A stretch of 10,574 nucleotides of DNA from Alphaproteobacteria bacterium (GTDB lineage: Bacteria; Pseudomonadota; Alphaproteobacteria; Sphingomonadales; Sphingomonadaceae). The position numbers were made by a program, and so were the translations under genes. The notes below the pieces were generated by a model. It did not search any database and was not told the DNA's origin. It saw only the letters and a list, made by a program, of their open reading frames with translations. The stretch lies in contig JAHJWA010000115.1 in the NCBI GenBank assembly GCA_018828205.1, forward strand, positions 1 through 10,574. The letters run 5' to 3'. This document shows positions 6,321 to 10,574 of the stretch, piece after piece; positions within the stretch are counted from its first letter, which is position 1; every line of letters starts with the position of its first letter.

Positions 6321-6338
6321 TTAAGGTCGAGGCCTTAA
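6321..6338. promoter_or_regulatory. Inverted repeat TTAAGG-N6-CCTTAA upstream of the lipoprotein gene
   Basis: TTAAGG (6321-6326) and CCTTAA (6333-6338) form a perfect dyad with a six-base centre, 78 bases before the lipoprotein start. It could be an operator for a dimeric regulator. It contains two TTAA half-sites, but their spacing (10 bases) does not fit the CtrA site TTAA-N7-TTAA. Confidence 0.35.
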
Positions 6339-6415
6339 GCCTGCATCAATCCGAGGGACTGTAGGCGCCGAGAGATTCAAGCATGCCAGAAATGCATCAG
6401 GGAGGGTCGCAGCCC

Positions 6416-7396
6416 ATGCGCCGCGCACGAACAGTTCACATCCGCTTGGCCGCCGTTGCCGCCGCACTGGCCACGCTCGCGGCCTGCGCGACACCGCCGC
6501 CGCCGCCTCCCCCGCCTCCGCCGCCGCCGCCTCCCCCGGTCGAGGTGATCCCGCCGCGGCCGCTGCCACCGGGCGGCGCCACCCCGGTGATGACCATTCC
6601 GATGGTCGGCGTCGATGGCGTTCGCCAGACGGTCAACACCGGGCTCTCGACGGCGCAGATCGTCTGGAACCTGCGCTCGGCGCTCAACGTCGCGGCGCTC
6701 AATTGCATGACGACAGAGCATGGTGGCCTGCTGGCGAACTACACGTCCTTCCTCGATCGCTACGCCAGCAAGCTGTCGGCGACGAACCGCGCGCTCACGA
6801 GCGAATTCCGCGCCGAATACGGCCCAGGTTATCGCGACGTGCAGGATTCCTATATGACGCGGGTCTACAATTACTTCGCCTTGCCCCCGGCGCAGTCGCG
6901 GTTCTGCGATATCGCGCTGGTGGTCAGCGCCGAGGCGCTGGCTCCCGAGGTCGAGGACCTCGACATCTTCGCCGCGGAGGCGCTGCCGCGTATCGAACGC
7001 GAGTTCGAGACCTTCTTCCGTGCCTACGAGCAATATCGCACCGATCTGGCCGCCTGGGACGCGCGCTACGGCCCGCGCGTGCCGGAGGTTCGCACGACCT
7101 TCTACGGCACTCCCAATGCCAACGCGCCGGACACGGCATCGAGCGGTGCTGCGGCGGCGAGCCGGTCCCCGGGCGGAACCAGCCCGACCGCGGAGCAGGA
7201 CGTGATTTTCGTGCCGGGAACTGGCGCCCAGGAGCCCACCGCGATCGAGACGACCCCGGTTCCCGCTTCGGATGCGGTCCCGCCCTCCGAGCCGCTGCCC
7301 ACGCAGGGGCCGATCATCCTGCCCGAGGAGACGCTGTCCTCGCCGGGCTCCAGTTACGGGCAGGTGCAGGACGGCGAGCCCGCCGAGAGCGAGTAA
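6416..7396 (+). CDS. Poly-proline lipoprotein of unknown function
   Basis: I choose ATG 6416 because GGGAGGG (6400-6406) lies nine bases upstream and the product starts directly with a lipoprotein signal; in-frame ATGs at 6383 and 6392 lack this. The 326 residues begin MRRARTVHIRL, a hydrophobic alanine-rich stretch and the lipobox LAAC (C24 is the lipidated residue). Ala at +2 predicts transport to the outer membrane. Next come 15 consecutive prolines (27-41), a rigid stalk. A mainly helical domain (about 60-225) carries two cysteines (C97, C164) that could form a disulfide, and motifs such as NLRSALNVAALNC, YNYFALPPAQSRFCD and FFRAYEQYRTDLAAWDARYG. The C-terminal 100 residues are Pro/Ser/Thr/Ala-rich and look disordered. 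I recall similar unnamed proteins in sphingomonads but know no function. The 15-proline run should need elongation factor P. Confidence 0.88.
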   Translation: MRRARTVHIRLAAVAAALATLAACATPPPPPPPPPPPPPPPVEVIPPRPLPPGGATPVMTIPMVGVDGVRQTVNTGLSTAQIVWNLRSALNVAALNCMTTEHGGLLANYTSFLDRYASKLSATNRALTSEFRAEYGPGYRDVQDSYMTRVYNYFALPPAQSRFCDIALVVSAEALAPEVEDLDIFAAEALPRIEREFETFFRAYEQYRTDLAAWDARYGPRVPEVRTTFYGTPNANAPDTASSGAAAASRSPGGTSPTAEQDVIFVPGTGAQEPTAIETTPVPASDAVPPSEPLPTQGPIILPEETLSSPGSSYGQVQDGEPAESE

Positions 7397-7422
7397 CGGT
7401 CTGGCGTTTAGGGCTTTGCACG

Positions 7423-7450
7423 AGCGTGCGCTTTCGCTAAGGCGCGCGCT
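7423..7450 (+). other. GC-rich stem-loop between the lipoprotein gene and tRNA-Ala
   Basis: AGCGTGCGC (7423-7431) pairs with GCGCGCGCT (7442-7450), nine pairs including one G-U, around a 10-base loop. No T-run follows. It may mark the end of the lipoprotein transcript or simply reflect the GC-rich composition. Confidence 0.35.
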
Positions 7451-7501
7451 CGCTCCCGTCCGGACACCCTCGTCAAGATGCCGGAGCGATCGACCTGGAA
7501 C

Positions 7502-7577
<76 letters not shown>

Positions 7578-7593
7578 GGTCCTTGATTTCACC

Positions 7594-7613
7594 CGAAAAC
7601 ACGCTCGTTTTCG
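7594..7613 (+). terminator. Perfect 7-bp hairpin just after tRNA-Ala (probable terminator)
   Basis: CGAAAAC (7594-7600) pairs with GTTTTCG (7607-7613) around a six-base loop, 17 bases after the tRNA CCA end. The T-run lies inside the descending arm rather than after it. Its position suggests a role in ending or trimming the tRNA transcript. Confidence 0.45.
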
Positions 7614-7625
7614 TCCCGCACCAGC

Positions 7626-7689
7626 TGCGGCGTCCGCATTGTCTTCGGTTTGCGAGCGCCCGCTCGCCCTTGCGGACCTTCGGGGTCCG
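7626..7689 (+). other. Three successive hairpins in the obgE leader
   Basis: Three perfect inverted repeats follow one another: TGCGG/CCGCA (7626-7630, 7634-7638), GCGAGC/GCTCGC (7652-7657, 7662-7667) and CGGACC/GGTCCG (7673-7678, 7684-7689, TTCGG loop). The last ends 29 bases before the obgE start. They could form a structured 5' leader or a processing or termination signal. I recognise no known riboswitch or leader motif. Confidence 0.4.
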
Positions 7690-7718
7690 TTCTAGCGCTG
7701 CCACAGAGGCAAACGACG

Positions 7719-8780
7719 ATGCATTTTCTCGACCAGGCCAAGATCTATCTCAAATCGGGCGGCGGTGGACCCGGCGCGGTCAGTTTCCGGCGCGAGAAAT
7801 ACGTCGAATACGGCGGCCCCGACGGCGGCAATGGCGGCAAGGGCGGCGATATCGTCTTCGAGGCGGTCCAGGGTCTCAACACGCTGATCGACTTTCGCTA
7901 TTCGCAGCATTTCAAAGCCGCGCGCGGCACCCACGGCATGGGCAAGGACCGCACCGGCGCCGGCGCCGACGATCTGGTGATCCCGGTCCCGGTCGGCACG
8001 CAGATCCTGTCCGAGGACAAGGAGGAGGTCCTCGCCGACTTCACCGAGGTCGGCCAGCGGGTCGTCTTCCTCGAGGGCGGGATCGGGGGGCGCGGCAACG
8101 CCAGCTACAAGACCTCGACCAACCGCGCCCCGCGCCAGCACCAGCCCGGCATTCCGGGGCAGGAGATGTGGGTCTGGCTGCGGCTCAAGCTGCTCGCCGA
8201 TGTCGGCATGCTGGGGCTTCCCAATGCGGGCAAGTCGACCTTCATCAATCAGGTCTCCAACGCCAACGCCAAGGTCGGCCATTACGCCTTCACCACGCTG
8301 GTGCCCAAGCTCGGCGTCGTGCGCCACCGCGCGCGCGAATTCGTGCTCGCGGATATTCCTGGCCTGATCGAGGGCGCCGCCGATGGCGCCGGGATCGGGG
8401 ATCGCTTCCTGGGCCATATCGAACGCTGCCGGGTGCTGATCCATCTGGTCGACATCTCGGGCGACGATCCCGCCGCGGCGATGCAGACCGTCCAGGCCGA
8501 GCTCGAGGCCTATGGCGCCGGGTTGGCGGACAAGCCGCAGCTGATCGCGCTCAACAAGATCGATCTCGCCGACGACGAGCTGGCCGAAGGCTTCGCCGCC
8601 GAACTGCGCGAAGCGGGCGCGGTGCGGGTGTTCAACGTCTCGGGCGCGACCGGAGCCGGGATCGAGGCGCTGCTCGACGAGGTGCTGAGCTATCTCCCCG
8701 ACCGCACCACGACCGAGACCAAGGCCGCGGCAGTCGAGGATACCGATGCGGCGGACCAGATCGTCTGGTCGCCGATCTGA
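7719..8780 (+). CDS. obgE: GTPase ObgE/CgtA
   Basis: ObgE is an essential ribosome-associated GTPase that acts in late 50S subunit assembly and links growth to stress and cell-cycle control; the Caulobacter homologue is CgtA. ATG 7719 follows AGAGG (7705-7709), and MHFLDQAKIYLKSGGGGPGA is the standard N terminus. Residues 1-158 form the glycine-rich Obg fold (GGPDGGNGGKGGD). The GTPase domain has G1 GLPNAGKS (166-173), switch II DIPG (212-215), NKID (279-282) and the G5-type SGATGAG (308-314). Total length is 353 residues, close to Caulobacter CgtA, with only a short C-terminal tail and no added OCT domain. proB starts 25 bases after the stop, so the two are probably cotranscribed. All expected motifs are intact. 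Confidence 0.98.
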   Translation: MHFLDQAKIYLKSGGGGPGAVSFRREKYVEYGGPDGGNGGKGGDIVFEAVQGLNTLIDFRYSQHFKAARGTHGMGKDRTGAGADDLVIPVPVGTQILSEDKEEVLADFTEVGQRVVFLEGGIGGRGNASYKTSTNRAPRQHQPGIPGQEMWVWLRLKLLADVGMLGLPNAGKSTFINQVSNANAKVGHYAFTTLVPKLGVVRHRAREFVLADIPGLIEGAADGAGIGDRFLGHIERCRVLIHLVDISGDDPAAAMQTVQAELEAYGAGLADKPQLIALNKIDLADDELAEGFAAELREAGAVRVFNVSGATGAGIEALLDEVLSYLPDRTTTETKAAAVEDTDAADQIVWSPI

Positions 8781-8805
8781 CGGGCTTTCGCTAGCTTCGC
8801 CGGCG

Positions 8806-9924
8806 ATGGAGATCGTCCATCTCTCGGACTTGCGTCGTGCGCGTAGGCTGGTCGTCAAGATCGGCTCGGCGCTGCTGATCGAAGACGGCAGGCCGCGCGC
8901 CGAATGGCTGGGCTCGCTGGCGGGCGAACTGGCGGCGCTGCGCGAACACACCGAGATCCTGGTCGTCAGCTCGGGTGCGATCGCGCTGGGCGCGGCGCGG
9001 CTCGGGCTCGCCAGCGGCGGGCGCGGAAGCCTTGCCGATGCGCAGGCCGCCGCCTCTGTCGGGCAGGTCGAGCTGGCCCGGCTGTGGTCCGAAGCGCTCG
9101 GCCGCCACGGCATCATCGCCGCGCAATTGCTGGTGACTCTGGGCGATCTCGAAGACCGCCGCCGCTACCTCAACGCCTCGGCCACGCTCGCGCGGCTGAT
9201 CGAACACGGCGCTCTCCCGGTGATCAACGAGAACGACAGCGTCGCGACCGAGGAAATCCGTTTCGGCGACAATGATCGGCTCGCGGCGCGGGTGGCGCAG
9301 GCCGCCCGCGCCGACGCCGTGGTGCTGCTGTCCGACGTCGACGGGCTCTACGACCGCCATCCGCGCGAAGCCGGGGCGGCGCTGATCGAGCGGGTCGACG
9401 GCGTGACCCCCGAGATCGTCGCCATGGCATCCGAGGTTTCGGGCTCGGGTCTGGGTCGCGGAGGCATGCTCGCCAAGATCGAGGCGGCGCGGATCGCCGA
9501 GCGCGCGGGCATCGCGCTGGCGATCGTCAACGGGACGCACCCCGCACCGCTGTGCAAGGCGCTGGAGACGGGGCGCGGAACGCTGTTCCTGCCGCAGCGC
9601 GACGAGGGCGCGCGCAAGGCCTGGCTCGGCGGACGGCTGGCGATCGCCGGGGTGCTGAGCGTCGATCAGGGCTGCGTCGCGGCGCTGGGCGAGGGCGCAA
9701 GCCTGCTCGCCGCCGGGCTGGCCGATGTCGCGGGCGAGTTTGCACGCGGCGATCTGGTGGCGATCCATGGGCCGAAGGGCGAGCGGCTCGGACAGGGGCT
9801 GGTCGAATATTCCAGCCACGAATGCCGCGCGATCCTGGGGCTGCGCGAGGCCGAACAGGCCCAGCGGCTGGGCTATGCGCCGCGCGCCGCCGTGGTCCAC
9901 CGCGATCACATGGTGCGGGCATGA
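8806..9924 (+). CDS. proB: Glutamate 5-kinase
   Basis: ProB phosphorylates glutamate with ATP to gamma-glutamyl phosphate, the first step of proline synthesis, and is normally inhibited by proline. From ATG 8806 the product has 372 residues. The amino-acid kinase domain (about 12-260) holds LVVKIGSALL (K18), SSGAIALGAARLG (S55-S56), NENDSV (141-146), FGDND (153-157), LLSDVDGLYDRHP and the late lysine motif GGMLAKI (K224). A C-terminal PUA domain (about 275-360) is present, as in E. coli ProB; it may affect regulation. No clear ribosome binding site precedes this ATG. Because it lies 25 bases after obgE, translation may depend on ribosomes leaving obgE. An in-frame ATG at 8746 inside obgE is unlikely. 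The partner gene proA is not in the window. Confidence 0.95.
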   Translation: MEIVHLSDLRRARRLVVKIGSALLIEDGRPRAEWLGSLAGELAALREHTEILVVSSGAIALGAARLGLASGGRGSLADAQAAASVGQVELARLWSEALGRHGIIAAQLLVTLGDLEDRRRYLNASATLARLIEHGALPVINENDSVATEEIRFGDNDRLAARVAQAARADAVVLLSDVDGLYDRHPREAGAALIERVDGVTPEIVAMASEVSGSGLGRGGMLAKIEAARIAERAGIALAIVNGTHPAPLCKALETGRGTLFLPQRDEGARKAWLGGRLAIAGVLSVDQGCVAALGEGASLLAAGLADVAGEFARGDLVAIHGPKGERLGQGLVEYSSHECRAILGLREAEQAQRLGYAPRAAVVHRDHMVRA

Positions 9925-10574
9925 CGATTGCGGTCACCGGCGCGACCGGTTTCGTCGGCCAGGCGCTGCTCGATGCCGCAGCGCGGGCGCGGGTGCCGCT
10001 GCGTGCGCTGACCCGGCGGCCGCAGGACAAGCGTGACGGCGTCGAATGGGTCCAAGGCGGGCTTTCCGACCGTGATGCGCTCAACGAACTGGTCGCGGGC
10101 GCGCGTGCGCTGATCCATGTCGCGGGCCTCACCAACACCCCCGATCCGCGGCAGTTCGAACAGGCCAATGTCGCGGGCACGTCCGCTCTGCTCGATGCCG
10201 CGCGCCATGCGGGGGCGGGGCGGTTCATCTTCGTCTCCTCGCTCTCCGCGCGCGAACCCGCGCTCTCCGCCTATGGCGCCTCGAAGGCACACGCGGAGGA
10301 GCATGTGACCGCCAGCGGGGTCGACTGGACCGTGGTTCGTCCGCCGGCGGTCTACGGCCCGCGCGACCGCGACATGTTCGAGCTGTTCCGCTCGGCCAGG
10401 CTCGGCGTGGTGCCGCTGCCTCCGCGCGGCCGGACCTCGCTGATCCATGTCGACGATTTGGCCGAATGCCTGCTGGCGCTGGCGCCGGGGGGCGAGAATG
10501 TGAGCGGCGCCTGCTTCGAGCCCGACGACGGCCGCGGCGGGGGCTATGGGCACGACGAAATGGCGCGGATGATC
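9921..10574 (+). CDS. NAD-dependent epimerase/dehydratase family protein (SDR), 3' end outside window
   Basis: An open frame of 218 codons runs from ATG 9921 to the window edge without a stop; the ATG overlaps the proB stop (ATGA), implying translational coupling. The N terminus MTIAVTGATGFVGQALLDAA is a Rossmann fold with the TGxxGxxG motif (residues 6-13). The SDR active site is present: FVSSLS (104-109) and YGASK (Y118, K122). These, followed by VRPPAVYGPRD and LIHVDDLAECLLAL, identify an extended or atypical SDR of the NAD(P)-binding epimerase group related to the complex I NDUFA9 type. The substrate cannot be read from the sequence. One testable idea is a sphingolipid-pathway ceramide reductase (CerR-like), because sphingomonads make sphingolipids; a nucleotide-sugar or quinone-linked role is equally open. 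Confidence 0.88.
   Translation, partial: MTIAVTGATGFVGQALLDAAARARVPLRALTRRPQDKRDGVEWVQGGLSDRDALNELVAGARALIHVAGLTNTPDPRQFEQANVAGTSALLDAARHAGAGRFIFVSSLSAREPALSAYGASKAHAEEHVTASGVDWTVVRPPAVYGPRDRDMFELFRSARLGVVPLPPRGRTSLIHVDDLAECLLALAPGGENVSGACFEPDDGRGGGYGHDEMARMI

Noticed and set aside
6321..6338. CtrA binding site at the TTAA pair
   Set aside because: The two TTAA elements are 10 bases apart, not 7; the TTAA at 959-962 before ftsZ likewise lacks a partner at the correct spacing.

Overview
The window is GC-rich chromosomal DNA from an alphaproteobacterium, most likely a sphingomonad and perhaps Erythrobacteraceae. This rests on the style of FtsA, an FtsZ with a very long linker, Ala/Pro-rich envelope proteins and the gene order; nothing in the window proves the genus. 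I see no mobile element, integrase, CRISPR array or rRNA. Almost every base belongs to a recognisable gene or a short spacer.

Layout, all genes on the + strand: (1) 1-4700, division block: the 3' part of ftsA, a 133-base spacer with possible cell-cycle control sites, ftsZ, then an exported TPR/SPOR protein that starts at TTG. (2) 4831-6231: a small YbjN-family protein, then, from its own likely promoter, a seven-helix Bax-inhibitor-1/YccA membrane protein that ends at a strong intrinsic terminator (6270-6302). (3) 6416-7396: a lipoprotein of unknown function with 15 consecutive prolines after the lipidated cysteine. (4) 7502-7577: tRNA-Ala(CGC), followed by a 141-base spacer holding four inverted repeats. 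(5) 7719-10574: obgE, proB and an NAD-dependent epimerase/dehydratase-like gene that runs off the end. proB and this last gene overlap by four bases (ATGA).

How they fit together: FtsA tethers FtsZ filaments to the membrane, and the SPOR protein is a plausible periplasmic partner at the septum, so the first 4.7 kb is a division module. The middle holds envelope proteins. The last block joins ribosome-assembly GTPase ObgE to the first step of proline synthesis and an uncharacterised SDR enzyme.

This is mainly a core-genome region. I did not find a clearly new system. The best leads are the ftsZ promoter sites, the degenerate nucleotide-binding motif in FtsA, the long acidic FtsZ linker, the TTG-started SPOR protein, the poly-proline lipoprotein, the structured spacer before obgE and the identity of the terminal SDR gene.
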